The position numbers were made by a program, and so were the translations under genes. A model generated the notes under the pieces. It was not told the origin of the DNA and did no database searches. It saw nothing but the letters and a program-made list of their open reading frames with translations. From NCBI GenBank assembly GCA_963726375.1, contig CAVSCE010000009.1, positions 186,001 through 250,000 of the forward strand: DNA of 64,000 nt, given 5' to 3'. The DNA comes from UTCFX2 sp963726375. Its GTDB lineage: Bacteria; Chloroflexota; Anaerolineae; Anaerolineales; UBA4823. This document shows positions 37,099 through 47,545 of this stretch, one piece after another; positions within the stretch are counted from its first letter, which is position 1, and every line of letters starts with the position of its first letter.

Positions 37099-37437
37099 CT
37101 ACATCCCATATTCTGCGATCAATCGCTCGAGAATGACCAGGTCCTCAGGCTCAGCCTCGATCAGCTGCAGGCCTGTTCTGTACAGTCCTGCATCAGGATC
37201 GGGACCCGACCAGACCGCTTTTGCCCGTAATTCGAGCTCTTGTTCTTCTGGAAAGCTCTCCGGCAGGTCTATTCTCAGCCGGACGATTGAACCGGTTCGG
37301 AGAGGGGCTTCTCCGACCATTAATGCGCCGCCGGTCGTGAGGTCCACCAGATAACCCAGCAGCCTGTCATTTTCCTTGTCAGTAACGCGGGAAAAATAGT
37401 TCAGCAGTTTTCGATCCAGCCTTCGTCTTTCTTCCAT
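37099..37437 (-). CDS. PilZ domain protein (c-di-GMP effector)
   Basis: 112 residues from ATG 37437. Carries the c-di-GMP binding marks: an Arg-rich ERRRLDRKLL at the start and DLTTGGALM (D/N-x-S/T-x-x-G) about 28 residues later, then a beta-barrel (RLRIDLPE, LELRAKAVWSG, YRTGLQLIEAE). It starts 22 bases after the PHP-domain gene and is probably cotranscribed. Confidence 0.8.
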   Translation of the reverse strand: MEERRRLDRKLLNYFSRVTDKENDRLLGYLVDLTTGGALMVGEAPLRTGSIVRLRIDLPESFPEEQELELRAKAVWSGPDPDAGLYRTGLQLIEAEPEDLVILERLIAEYGM

Positions 37438-37459
37438 TTTTCCACCTCGTATGGCTTGC

Positions 37460-38524
37460 TTATGCCCGGACATAAATCGGGTTGCTGAAAATCCAGCCGA
37501 CCAGGCGGCCCAAAAATTGTATATACGCTTCTACCCGATAAGCACCGGGTTGGGTAGCAATGAACGTGCATGAAGTATGATTGTGCCAGGTTTCGACGAC
37601 CTGGCCGTATCGGATCAGACGGACTTCTGCAGGTGAAGGCAGGCGGACCTGGAAGGTGACTCCGCGTTCAGCGCTGATCTCCATTCCCATTTCGACCTTG
37701 CGCCCATAGCCGTGTGCTGTAAAGGAAAAGCCTTTTCCGGATGCAGGCAAATCATTGGCAATATAACAGGATCCATGCCGGATGGCATCATAGATCGCCT
37801 CCTGATCCGCCTTGACATCGCCGCTCAACGGATTTTGGATCAGTACGTGGGTGTTGATCGTGCGAAAATGGTAATCGTAGGGGAATATTATCCGGTGGAT
37901 CAGCCCTTTCCGAATGTCAAAGGCATGGGCATCCGAACCTCCGATCGCAGTGAGTTTCTGGCCGGCCTCAAGCCGCTCGTCCCATTTTTTTAGGGTTTGC
38001 GGGAAGGGGCTGACCGGGATCCGATTTGGAAAAAAAGTATAAAAGAATATTTTCGGCCACGATGTAAGCAGCGATTTATACTCGGAATCTCCGTTCCAAA
38101 TTTCCAACCCGGTCAATCCAGCGATTTGCCAGTCTTCCCAGGAAAGATCCTCCTGCTGGACGAGCGGTGCGGCAGGATCAAACGGATGGGCGGCGAATGC
38201 CAGGCCGTGGTTTTTTATAATCGTTCGGATCAATTTGTCCAGGTCAGAAGCCAGATGCGAAAAATCCTCGCCGGCGCCAAAGACGAGCAGGTGGCTCTTC
38301 TGAGGCGACCGGGCAGGATCGTGGATTTCTTCTCCAACAAGCAGCAGCACCCGCCGTTCGCCGTCAGTATAATAACCCTCGGGTCCTTCGACGTAGACGT
38401 TATGATCGGTTACGATGACCGCGTCCAGCCCGCAGCGCAGCGCCGCCTTTGCGATCTCCGCATGCGTGCCAGACCCGTCTGAATATCGGGTATGCATATG
38501 CAGGTTGACGACAATTTCGGTCAT
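37460..38524 (-). CDS. PHP-domain metal-dependent phosphoesterase-like protein
   Basis: 354 residues from ATG 38524; upstream in-frame residues do not fit a PHP start. Motifs: VVNLHMHTRYSDGSGTHAEIAKAA, GLDAVIVTDHNVY, FAAHPFDP, and GGSDAHAFD, giving the His/Asp metal ligands. The last about 110 residues form an extra beta domain (GVTFQVRLPSPAEVRLIRYGQVVETW). Probably a phosphoesterase; substrate unknown. Confidence 0.82.
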   Translation of the reverse strand: MTEIVVNLHMHTRYSDGSGTHAEIAKAALRCGLDAVIVTDHNVYVEGPEGYYTDGERRVLLLVGEEIHDPARSPQKSHLLVFGAGEDFSHLASDLDKLIRTIIKNHGLAFAAHPFDPAAPLVQQEDLSWEDWQIAGLTGLEIWNGDSEYKSLLTSWPKIFFYTFFPNRIPVSPFPQTLKKWDERLEAGQKLTAIGGSDAHAFDIRKGLIHRIIFPYDYHFRTINTHVLIQNPLSGDVKADQEAIYDAIRHGSCYIANDLPASGKGFSFTAHGYGRKVEMGMEISAERGVTFQVRLPSPAEVRLIRYGQVVETWHNHTSCTFIATQPGAYRVEAYIQFLGRLVGWIFSNPIYVRA

Positions 38525-38544
38525 TATCTCAATAAGATCAGGGT

Positions 38545-38573
38545 TTGACGTTTCGGTGGACGGAAGGTATAAT
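38545..38573 (+). promoter_or_regulatory. Promoter of secG
   Basis: -35 TTGACG (38545-38550), 17-bp spacer, -10 TATAAT (38568-38573). Start of secG is 50 bases further, with its own GGAGG. Confidence 0.8.
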
Positions 38574-38622
38574 CCACCCTGCTTTTTACCCAATTAGAGT
38601 AAGTTTTCGGCTGGAGGATTTT

Positions 38623-38844
38623 GTGGAACTTTATATCGATATAGCGATGATTATAACGTCAATCGCCTTGATTGTCAGCGTGATCCTGCAAAGCAAGGGC
38701 GCAGGATTGGGCGGTTTGACCGGCGGCGATTCTGGCGGCATCTTCACTGCCCGCCGTGGGATTGAAAAAGTCCTTTTTCGGGTGACGATTGGGTTGTCGT
38801 TCTTATTTTTCTTCCTGGCGATCGCAGCGACGATGATCGCTTGA
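38623..38844 (+). CDS. secG: Preprotein translocase subunit SecG
   Basis: 73 residues from GTG 38623, with GGAGG 5 bases upstream. Two membrane helices (IAMIITSIALIVSVILQ and VTIGLSFLFFFLAIAATMI) flank the conserved GGLTGGDSGGIFTARRGIEK loop. It is the small accessory subunit of the SecYEG channel. Transcribed from the promoter at 38545, probably together with the binding protein downstream. Confidence 0.92.
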   Translation: MELYIDIAMIITSIALIVSVILQSKGAGLGGLTGGDSGGIFTARRGIEKVLFRVTIGLSFLFFFLAIAATMIA

Positions 38845-38895
38845 TTCTCCATTTCCATCTGAGAAAAATCGACCTCTTCCCATTTTCGGACTGAT

Positions 38896-40587
38896 TTGAA
38901 AAAGCTTCGCTGGCAGATACTGGTTGTTTTCCTGGCTTTAATTGCGATTGGCGTGGTGCTCTTAGGCCAGGAACAGCCTTCCGTTACAGGTGAAGAATCG
39001 GCAGATCAACCGGTCGTCGGAGGCGCTTACACCGAAGCGCTGATTGGCTCGCCTGTTCGGATCAACCCGCTGCTCGATTTCTACAACCAGGTGGATCGAG
39101 ATATCGGCGCGCTGGTCTTCTGCAGTCTTATCCAGTTCGATGACCGCGGTCTGCCGCATGGAGATCTGGCGGATTCTTGGGGGATTGCCAAGGACGGCAA
39201 ATCGTACAGTTTTTCGATTCGGCCTGGCGCCGTCTGGCACGACGGCAGTCCGGTGACGAGCGAAGACGTGATCTTCACGATTGGGCTGCTTCAAAATGAA
39301 GAAATGCCCGTACCAAAGGACCTTCAGCAGTTCTGGAAGCAAATTCAGGTTGCTGCGCTGGATCAAAAAACACTGCAGTTCATCCTTCCCGAGGCATTCT
39401 CGCCATTTCTCGATTACCTTGCGATCGGGATTCTCCCAAAGCACCTGCTTGGTGGGATGACACCCGCAGAGATCACCGCTGCACCGTACAACCTACAACC
39501 GGTGGGCTGCGGACCGTTTCGGTACAAGTCAATGGAAGCTCAATCGAACCAGATCAGCTCGATGACGTTCGAGGCGTTTCCGGATTATTTCGGCAGCAAG
39601 CCGTTCATCCAGGAGCTGACCTTCAAGTTCTACCCGGACGCTGAGAGCGCTCTGAATGCCTATGATCAGGAAGATGTTTTGGGCGTCGGTGAGATCCCGA
39701 CCGAGCAGCTCAACACGGCTCTTCAAAATGAAGAGATGCAGCTTTTTACAGGACGCCTTCCCAAACTCAGCCTCGTCTACTTAAACCTGGATAACGCCAA
39801 GCTGCCCTTCTTCAAAGAGCTGGACGTCCGCAAGGCGCTGATGATGGGGATCAACCGCCAGTCGATCATCAATCGGATCCTTGGTGGACAGGCGATCCTG
39901 GCGAACGGACCGGTCTTCCCGGAAAGCTGGGCATTTTATGGGGGGGTATCACAGGTCGATTACGATCCAGATCAGGCGGTTGATATCTTAAAGAAGGCAG
40001 GTTATACGATCCCTGCCGAAGGCGGTGCAGCTCGCGCCAAGGAAGGCGTCGCGCTTGAGTTCGAGCTCGTTCACCCGGATGATCCGCTTTCATCGCAGAT
40101 TGCCGGACGGATTCAGCAAGATTGGGCCAGGTTGGGTGTCTTAGTCACGCTTAAATCCGTCCCTTATGCGGACTTGCTGGCGGATTACCTTGAGCCGCGC
40201 ACCTACCAGGCTGCACTCGTGGAGCTGGATTTTCAGCGGACTCCAGATCCCGACCCATACCCCTTCTGGCACCAGGCTCAGATCACCTCCGGCCAGAACT
40301 ATGCCCAATGGGACGACCGCCAGGTGAGCGAGTACCTGGAACAGGCGCGTGTCCTGGACGATTATGATGAGCGCCTCCGCCGCTACAAGAATTTTCAGGT
40401 TCGATTTGCGACCGAGCTTCCTGCGCTGACGCTTTTCTACCCAACTTATTCATATGGTGTTGATAAGAGCGTGGGCGGGGTGAGCATGGGTCCGCTTTAC
40501 GATCCATCTGACCGCTTATCGAATATCTCTGCCTGGTTTTTGCAGACGCGCCCAAAATCACAGCAGGCCGCTGAGCCGACGCCTTGA
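38896..40587 (+). CDS. Oligopeptide/nickel-type ABC substrate-binding protein (SBP_bac_5)
   Basis: 563 residues from TTG 38896. N-terminal signal/anchor (WQILVVFLALIAIGVVLLG). Family marks: GGAYTEALIGSPVRINPLLDFYNQVDRDIGALVF, DLADSWGIAKDGKSYSFSIRPGAVWHDGSPVTSEDVIFTI, VGCGPFRYKSMEA, LDVRKALMMGINRQSIINRI. It follows secG by 51 bases with no permease genes nearby. Binds peptides or similar solutes at the cell surface. Confidence 0.9.
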   Translation: MKKLRWQILVVFLALIAIGVVLLGQEQPSVTGEESADQPVVGGAYTEALIGSPVRINPLLDFYNQVDRDIGALVFCSLIQFDDRGLPHGDLADSWGIAKDGKSYSFSIRPGAVWHDGSPVTSEDVIFTIGLLQNEEMPVPKDLQQFWKQIQVAALDQKTLQFILPEAFSPFLDYLAIGILPKHLLGGMTPAEITAAPYNLQPVGCGPFRYKSMEAQSNQISSMTFEAFPDYFGSKPFIQELTFKFYPDAESALNAYDQEDVLGVGEIPTEQLNTALQNEEMQLFTGRLPKLSLVYLNLDNAKLPFFKELDVRKALMMGINRQSIINRILGGQAILANGPVFPESWAFYGGVSQVDYDPDQAVDILKKAGYTIPAEGGAARAKEGVALEFELVHPDDPLSSQIAGRIQQDWARLGVLVTLKSVPYADLLADYLEPRTYQAALVELDFQRTPDPDPYPFWHQAQITSGQNYAQWDDRQVSEYLEQARVLDDYDERLRRYKNFQVRFATELPALTLFYPTYSYGVDKSVGGVSMGPLYDPSDRLSNISAWFLQTRPKSQQAAEPTP

Positions 40588-40746
40588 AGTTATGATCTGT
40601 GGATCGCATTCAGGTGCTTGAAAGCTGCTGGATAACTCCCCTGTTTGTCACAAATTACGTGAATTGTTCATCCGTATGCACACCCTGGTAGTGCACCCAC
40701 CTGCGGGCAAACAAACAGCACCCGGCCTTCTACAAACCGCAGGGTT

Positions 40747-43200
40747 TTATGGAGTCCGGTTGTAAATCATCCGGTAGAGGTTGAAGTTTTCGTATATCCG
40801 CTTGAGGTATTTCGCGCGTCTCTTCGTATCGGATCGAACTCGAGGAAAAGGTCTGGATCGTCTGGTGCGAGCGAGTGCCACGCGGCCGCGTTTCCTGGTC
40901 CGCCGTTGTAGGCTGCCAGCGCCGCGAACAGGTCGCCATCGAAAAGCGCCCGCTGCCCATCCAGGTAATCCATCCCCAGCCTCAGGCTCACCAGCGGGCG
41001 GTAGAGGTCGTCCGAGCTGTATTCATCAGGCCAACCGAGGTTTGCCGCAATCTCGTCGCCGGTCGCTGGCATGATCTGCATCAGCCCGCGTGCCCCTGCT
41101 GACGAGTTGACAAAACCTTCGAACAGGCTTTCCTGCCTGACCAGCGAGAAGATGAAAAGGGGATGAAATCCGTAATCCTGCGCCAGCGGCATCACGAGCT
41201 CAGGAAAATAGCTCCCAAATCGGATGTGGTTGAAATAAGCGGGTGCAGAGAACATCGCAGCTTCATCCAACCCTGCCAGGTCAAGCACCTGCCGGGCGGC
41301 CATGATCCCGGGGCGGTAGGCGCCCAGATCGATGAACAGTTGAATAAGCCTGAAAGTGCGCGCCGGGTCGGATTGAGACCGCGTTCGCAGTACTTCGAAT
41401 TCGCCGCGCGCATCGTCGTAGAGCCCAAGCTCCCATAATTCCAGCCCGCGCTGCAGCGATGGATCGTCTGCCAGGTCACCAGGTCCGCTCAGGTCGGTTT
41501 CAGGCGGGAGGTTGAAAGTGGTCTTGACCCATTCCGCAGCCTTGTCGCGCTCGGCGTTCAAGTCGTATCCAAGGTCATAGCCGATCGGCGGCTCGAACAG
41601 GCCTCGGTCGTGCAGGTAGTCTCGAGCTCGCTCGCTGTAATAGCCGGTTGGATCGATGGAAGCGGCGGTCTGGAAGGTTGTCCGGGCGCTTTCCGGGTCA
41701 TCCTTGGCCAGGGCCGATTTTGCTGCCCAGAAATTTCCAGCAGCTCGATCTTCGAGTGAGACTGCAACGCTGAGGAAGCGCTCAAAAGCGTTTTGGGCGG
41801 CTGGATAATCGCCTTGCCGGTAGCGGGCGAGCGCAGCCAGGAATCGTGAGCGGACGGTGCGTTCGTCATTGGGATATTCGCTCGCCTGGCGCTCCCACAG
41901 CTCGATAGCCTGGCTCAGATCGTCGTTTTGCTCGGCGACCTGAGCCGCGTCGAAGATGAATTCAGCCGCGCGCGGGTGCGAATCGGATTGTTCAGTAAAT
42001 TGGATCAGCGTGCGAATTGCATCGTCATAGAGCGAGAGATGCGCCCATTGCGTGTAGGCTTTCTGCTCCCAGGCATCATCCCAGAGTGCATGTGCTGGAT
42101 CTTCCGTGATGATCGCATCCCATTGTTCGATTGCGGCGCTGAAGTTGCCCTGGGCGCGCGCCGCGAGCCCGTAGAAATATCGCGCTGTCCCGGGGTCGGC
42201 CGGATCCGCCTGCAGGTAGCTGTCAAAGGCAGCCATCGCCGGTCCGTATTGTCCTGCGTAATAGTCCACGATCCCGCGCTGGAGGGCGTTGACCTCGATT
42301 CCAGCTTCGACCAGCGCGATCAGCGCCGAATAGGTGTCGTATGATCCCGGATATCGGTTGACCGAGTCAAGGTACGCTTCATGAGCCTGGTCGATCTGGC
42401 CAAGCTCTGTGTAGGCCTGCCCCTTGCGTAGATTTACGAGAGCGCGGGTGTATTCACTTTCCGTGCGGTTGTAAATATCATCGTAGAGGGTCAGCGCAGT
42501 GGGGAAATCGCCTGTCAGGGCGTAAGATCGGGCAAGCTTTAGCCGCAGCTGGATGTCATCGAGCACGCCTGGCGCACCCAGTGCGGCCTGGTAATCCACC
42601 GCCGCGGTGGCGTAATCGCCGGCATCGAACAGCGCATCGGCTCGCAGGTTCCAAATATACGAGTCAATCACACCCGGGTGCAGGACGATATAAGTGCGGT
42701 ATTCCTCGGCAGCTTCGGCGAAGCGCTCCTGGCGCGAGAAAGCCTGGGCGAGCACGAAGTGAGCCGCCGGAACCTGGTGGGCTTCCGGGTGGTCTGCAAG
42801 CAGCTGTTCAACCTTTGCGATCGCTTCATACTCATTCCGCCCGGAGAGATAGCTGCGAGCCAGGCCGAGCAGCGCTTCGGCGCTCAAGTCCGGGTCGCTC
42901 GAGCCGTCGTAAGCCAGCTTGTATTCAGCGATGGCCTGTTCCCAATCGCCGTTTCTGAGTGCCTGTTCGCCTTCACGGACTCGAACCTCCGGGAGCGGAG
43001 TAGGAGTCGGCGGCGGGGTGGGGCTCGGTTCCAGGGTGGAGGTCGGCGGGAGGTTTTCCGATGGGCAGCTCGGATGAGCCAGTACGGGAAGCAGGGGTCG
43101 GCAGAGCAGAGGATGGGATGGATTTCGCAGGGCGGATGCAGCCTGATAACAGAGCAGCCAGCAGCGCAATCCGCAGGAAAGATTGGAGGCGAGGATTCAT
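40747..43200 (-). CDS. Soluble lytic murein transglycosylase lipoprotein with TPR repeats, frame breaks
   Basis: About 810 residues repaired. Start is the second ATG of an ATGATG, 7 bases after the -10. Lipobox at LLSGCIRP. After a Pro-rich stretch come many TPR units (residues about 70-600; AEALLGLARSYLSGRNEYEAI, YTELGQIDQAHEAYLDSVNRYPG). The catalytic SLT domain has the Glu in RQESLFEGFVNSSAGARGLMQIMPAT and ALAAYNGGPGNAAAW. Breaks near 43050 and 40820; the true C-terminus is KYLKRIYENFNLYRMIYN, ending at 40747. It cleaves peptidoglycan glycan strands outside the membrane. Confidence 0.9.
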
Positions 43201-43207
43201 CATGAAG

Positions 43208-43236
43208 AATATAATCCATTAAATTAAGTGTGTCAA
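43208..43236 (-). promoter_or_regulatory. Promoter of the lytic transglycosylase gene (leaderless)
   Basis: Minus strand: -35 TTGACA (43231-43236), 17-bp spacer, -10 TATATT (43208-43213), then 7 bases to the second ATG (43200). The -35 overlaps a perfect 10-bp palindrome GTCAATTGAC (43232-43241). Confidence 0.8.
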
Positions 43237-43258
43237 TTGACGAAAAATGTGGACTGGA

Positions 43259-44747
43259 TTAATCGCCGCCGGGTTCATCCATCTGGGCAAACCCAAAAAT
43301 CGAGCTGTTTTCCAACCGGAACTCGATCTGAAATGGGATACCAGGTAATAGGCTGCCAGTGAGCCATCGAACAATCTGGTCCTGGCTGTCCTCTCGCATG
43401 GGCAGGCAGTTTTCCGCTTCATATCCAGGGATCGGGATTCCTTGAGCGGTCAGCTGGACGCTCAATTCTCCCTGGCTGCCGTCATAATTCAGATGCAGCG
43501 TTTTCCCAGCTGGTTTGAATTCATCTGTGATCACAACGCCACTGCCTGTCAGTGAAGCCAACCGGTTGTAGCCTGCTTTTGCCAGACCGATGGAGCAGAC
43601 GGTCGTTGGTAGGTTGACGCTGTGCTGCTCGCTGCAGCCGCTGTAATACAACCAGAGCTCATCTCCGACCTTCACAGGCCGGTTCGATGTGTAGATCTGC
43701 CCATCATCCCATTCACCAGGAGCGCCGTAGTCCAGGATCGGCGGGCGGACGCCTTCTTCCCGGATCCAATGCGTGCCGTCGTGAACTCGAAACCAGCTGC
43801 ACGTGCGCCTGCCCGAATTCGCCATTTATATCCGTCGTCATCAATACCCACAGCAATCCAAGGTACTGCTCGCCGATTGGAAAAACTGGCAGCCCATAGA
43901 AATGAGTATAGAATCCTTCATAGATAAAATCATCTTTAAGGTCTGGAACCAGCAGGTCAGGCTGCACTTCCCAGGTGATCAAGTCATATGAATCGATGAA
44001 GCGCACGGCTCTGCGTGAAACATCCTCCACAACAACCCTTTCCTTGGCAGTCCCCCGGAAGCGGAGTGTTGCCGGATCCCAGTAGAATTGAGCCACATCG
44101 CCTGCATTCGAGTAAAGCGGGTTCTCTGGGTATGGAAAGTTCAAGATGCCGTCGAACGAATCATATCCGCTGAAACCGCCATTCTGGTACACAAGCAGCT
44201 TGAACGGGCTGGTCAGGTCGTTTGGTGCGTGGATTAAAGATGGAAGGGCAGCTTTTTCTCCATTAAATAGGACGTTCCGGCTGGTTCCATTCAGCCTGGG
44301 TTTTCGCCAGGTAAGCCCATCCGTGCTTTCGGCATAAAGGACATGGACGCTGTGAGTCTCATGCGCATAGGTAGAATACCACATCCGGAACCCCGGCAGG
44401 ACTGTTCCATAGAGCTGAACGACAATTCCCTCCCAGGGGCGGTCCGCTTTCAGGACCGGGTTTCCGGGATATTTCTTGAACGGGTGATAAATTCGCTCGA
44501 CGTCCCTGGACTGGATGTGACCGTCATCCACCATCAGGTACCATTCATTCTGAAGGCTGCCGATTGGCTCTGGTATTATCCGGATGATGATCGGGAGGAA
44601 GCTGAGAATTTCTTCGTTCTCGGCCTGGTAAATGGCATCAGCCTTCAAGCCAATCAATGGATGTTCAGGCAGCACGGCCGCAGTAGAGGCGGCGGCAAGA
44701 ATCAGCGAAACGATTGCCTTTGTGCGTAGTTTCGCCATCCGATCCAT
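43259..44747 (-). CDS. Secreted five-bladed beta-propeller glycosidase-like protein, one frame break
   Basis: About 490 residues repaired; AGGAAGGA lies before ATG 44747. Signal peptide (AIVSLILAAASTAAVLP), then ILSFLPIIIRIIPEP. The body has the repeats of GH43/GH32/GH130-like propellers: HPFKKYPGNPVLKADRPWEG, YAESTDGLTWRKPRLNG, RFIDSYDLITWEVQPDL, DDGQIYTSNRPVKVGDELWLYYSG, SIGLAKAGYNRLASL. Break near 43810. A glycan-active or glycan-binding surface protein is likely; catalytic acids not assigned. Confidence 0.75.
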
Positions 44748-44963
44748 AGAATAATCCTTCCTTGCTGCTTAGGTATTCATTTTTAATTAAAAAACAATGA
44801 TGCACGAATTATAGTATATCTATCTAAATTAAATTCAGTTCACCTGCCTCCTCTGCCAATTTTCCCAGGATTATCGCTAATGTTTCAGAGAAATTGAAGT
44901 AAAATAGTCGGGCTGTTTTAGCAGATTGCTGCTTTAAATCGATTTAATGAAGGTTTGTTTTTT

Positions 44964-45941
44964 ATGGATATCCTGCTCACTGGTTCGGTTGCATTCGATT
45001 ATTTGATGTCCTTCCCGGGATACTTTAAGGACCATTTTCTTCCAGACAGGCTGGATTCGATCAGCCTTTCATTCCTGGTTAAATCGATGACCAAGATGCC
45101 CGGGGGAATCGCCCCGAACATCGCTCACACGATGGCGCTTCTGGGAGCCCACCCCCGGCTTTGGGCGGCGGTGGGCGAGGACTTCGCAGAATACCGGCAG
45201 TCGCTCGAGCAAAAAGGTGTGGATACCAGCGGGGCGAAAGTGATCCCAGGTGTTTTTACGGCTTCATTCTTCGTCAATACCGATCGAGCCAACGCGCAGA
45301 TCGCGAGCTTTTATCCAGGCGCGATGGCGCATGCTGCCGAGCTGTCGCTGACTCAGCTCGACGTCAGGCCGGATTTGGTGGTGATCTCGCCAAACGACCC
45401 GGGTGCTATGGGGCTTTACTGCCAGGAATGCCAGCAGCTTGGGATCCCTTACGCCTACGACCCTTCTCAGCAGATCGTCAGGCTGACGGCGGAAGAGCTC
45501 CGCTGCGGGATCGAGGCGGCGAAAGCCCTGTTCGTAAACGATTACGAGTACGCGCTGATCCAGAAGATGACCGGGATGAAACCTGAAGATATCCTGGCAA
45601 ACCACCCTGACGCCTTCATTGTGGTGACTCTAGGCAAAAAGGGCGCGCTTATCTATTCGAATCAGGGTGAGGTTGAAATCCCGATCGTAAAGCCGGAGCA
45701 AATTGTCGATCCAACTGGAGTCGGCGATGCGTTCCGCGGTGGATTTTTGACCGGACTTCACAGCGGCTTTGATCTGGAGCTCTGCGGTAAGATGGGCTCG
45801 CTCGCAGCAGCGTACTGCCTGGAACAGCGCGGCACACAGGCGCATTCCTTCACGATCCGTGAGTTTACGGATCGTTTTAGATCTCATTTTGACGATGGCG
45901 GCCGGCTGGATGGTCTGAATAAGCCTGTTAAGACCACATAA
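44964..45941 (+). CDS. PfkB family kinase, probable adenosine kinase
   Basis: 325 residues from ATG 44964. Motifs: ILLTGSVAFDYLMSFPG, MPGGIAPNIAHTMALLGAHPRLWAAVGEDF, VTLGKKGALIYS and the nucleotide/catalytic DPTGVGDAFRGGFLTG with the catalytic Asp. Adenosine kinase is inferred because ahcY, whose reaction releases adenosine, lies 340 bases downstream; removing adenosine pulls the hydrolase forward. The sugar-kinase alternative cannot be excluded. A TAAAAT at 44900 is a weak promoter candidate. Confidence 0.8.
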   Translation: MDILLTGSVAFDYLMSFPGYFKDHFLPDRLDSISLSFLVKSMTKMPGGIAPNIAHTMALLGAHPRLWAAVGEDFAEYRQSLEQKGVDTSGAKVIPGVFTASFFVNTDRANAQIASFYPGAMAHAAELSLTQLDVRPDLVVISPNDPGAMGLYCQECQQLGIPYAYDPSQQIVRLTAEELRCGIEAAKALFVNDYEYALIQKMTGMKPEDILANHPDAFIVVTLGKKGALIYSNQGEVEIPIVKPEQIVDPTGVGDAFRGGFLTGLHSGFDLELCGKMGSLAAAYCLEQRGTQAHSFTIREFTDRFRSHFDDGGRLDGLNKPVKTT

Positions 45942-45945
45942 TCAG

Positions 45946-46155
45946 ATGATTAAAATCTTTCCAGGCATCATATGGCCTGCGATCCTCAGCGCCGTTCTCG
46001 TCATCCCTTTTATGGAGCTTGAATGGATCAACCGGGGATCTTTCTCGGAAGGTTTTCCTTTTCTGGTATTTGGCTTATTGTGGTTTTTGGCGGTGTTGTT
46101 CAGCCTCCTTCAAGACCAGCTGCTATGCTTTCTCGGCGTTCCGAACTGCGATTGA
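45946..46155 (+). CDS. Small two-helix membrane protein, 69 residues
   Basis: ATG four bases after the kinase stop. Two hydrophobic stretches: IIWPAILSAVLVIPFMEL and FPFLVFGLLWFLAVLFSLLQ, ending CFLGVPNCD. No family recognised. Its place between kinase and ahcY suggests cotranscription. Confidence 0.55.
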   Translation: MIKIFPGIIWPAILSAVLVIPFMELEWINRGSFSEGFPFLVFGLLWFLAVLFSLLQDQLLCFLGVPNCD

Positions 46156-46282
46156 TGGAATGTCAGGCTTGAGCAAAACTTCTCAAACCGAATAAGCTGA
46201 AAAGCTGCCTGAGGTAGAAGTATTGGCTCTAACGATAACTCGATGGATTATCAAGAATCAAATTACATGGACGGAGAGTTTT

Positions 46283-47542
46283 ATGGAAAAATATGACGTA
46301 AAAGACACGAAGCTGGCTGAAGGTGGTCGGCGGCGAATAGATTGGGCAGAGCGCGAGATGCCCGTCTTGCGGTTGATCCGCGACCGGTTTGCGAAAGAAC
46401 GCCCGCTGCAGGGCGTCCGCATCTCAGCTTGCCTGCATGTGACCACCGAGACGGCAAACTTGATGAACACGCTCCACCTGGGCGGCGCAGATGTCGTGCT
46501 GACTGCATCCAATCCACTTTCTACCCAGGATGACGTCGCTGCCTGCCTGGTTTCGCATTACGAGATCCCAACCTTTGCGATCAAAGGTGAAGATAACGTG
46601 ACATACTACAAGCATATCCGCGCCGCCCTCGATCATCTGCCCCAGGTGACGATGGACGACGGCGCCGACCTGGTCAGTACGCTCCACAAGGAGCGCCGCG
46701 AGCAGCTCCCTGGCGTGATCGGCGGCACAGAAGAGACGACGACTGGCGTGATCCGGCTTCGGGCCATGGCTGCGGATGGGGCACTGGCATTTCCGGTGAT
46801 CGCGGTCAACGACGCGATGACAAAACACCTCTTTGATAACCGCTACGGCACAGGTCAATCAACGCTCGATGGGATTATTCGGGCGACCAACGTGCTGCTG
46901 GCCGGGAAGACCTTTGTTGTCGCCGGATACGGCTGGTGCGGGCGCGGCCTGGCGATGCGGGCACGCGGCATGGGCTCGAATGTGATCGTCACGGAAGTCG
47001 ATCCACTGCCGGCCCTGGAAGCGGTGATGGATGGTTTCCGGGTGATGCCGATGGACGAAGCAGCCTCGATCGGTGATATCTTCGTCACGCTGACGGGCGA
47101 TATCAATGTCGTCGATAGACGGCATTTTGAGTTGATGAAAGACGGCGCAATTGTCGCCAATTCCGGTCATTTCAACGTTGAAATCAACATCCCCGCCTTG
47201 GAAGGGATGGCGGTCGAAAAACGCCTGGTCCGACCTTTTGTCGATCAATACGTGCTGCCTGACGGGCGTCTGATCAACATTCTCGGAGAGGGGCGGCTGA
47301 TCAACCTGGCTTCCGCAGAAGGTCATCCGGCAAGCGTGATGGACATGTCTTTTGCCAATCAGGCTCTCAGCCTGGAATATCTGGTCAAGAACCGCCCAAG
47401 CCTGTCAAATAAAGTCTACAGCGTTCCTGGAGAGATCGACCGGGAGATTGCCCGTTTAAAGCTCGCCGGGATGAAGGTGGACATCGATACGCTCTCACCA
47501 GAGCAGGTAGCCTACCTGAATTCCTGGGAGGAAGGCACATAA
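46283..47542 (+). CDS. ahcY: Adenosylhomocysteinase
   Basis: 419 residues from ATG 46283 with GGAGAG upstream. It hydrolyses S-adenosylhomocysteine to adenosine and homocysteine using tightly bound NAD. Motifs: WAEREMPVLRLIRDRF, ACLHVTTETANLMNTL, ASNPLSTQDDVAA, the NAD-binding GYGWCGRGLAMRARG (the bacterial/archaeal GYGWCGRG form), and C-terminal LNSWEEGT in place of the Tyr end of other types. Intact. Coupled to dgt by 3-base spacing. Confidence 0.95.
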   Translation: MEKYDVKDTKLAEGGRRRIDWAEREMPVLRLIRDRFAKERPLQGVRISACLHVTTETANLMNTLHLGGADVVLTASNPLSTQDDVAACLVSHYEIPTFAIKGEDNVTYYKHIRAALDHLPQVTMDDGADLVSTLHKERREQLPGVIGGTEETTTGVIRLRAMAADGALAFPVIAVNDAMTKHLFDNRYGTGQSTLDGIIRATNVLLAGKTFVVAGYGWCGRGLAMRARGMGSNVIVTEVDPLPALEAVMDGFRVMPMDEAASIGDIFVTLTGDINVVDRRHFELMKDGAIVANSGHFNVEINIPALEGMAVEKRLVRPFVDQYVLPDGRLINILGEGRLINLASAEGHPASVMDMSFANQALSLEYLVKNRPSLSNKVYSVPGEIDREIARLKLAGMKVDIDTLSPEQVAYLNSWEEGT

Positions 47543-47545
47543 GCG

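Noticed and set aside
46156..46282. SAH or SAM riboswitch before ahcY
   Set aside because: The gap is only 127 bases and I could not fit the conserved core of either class.
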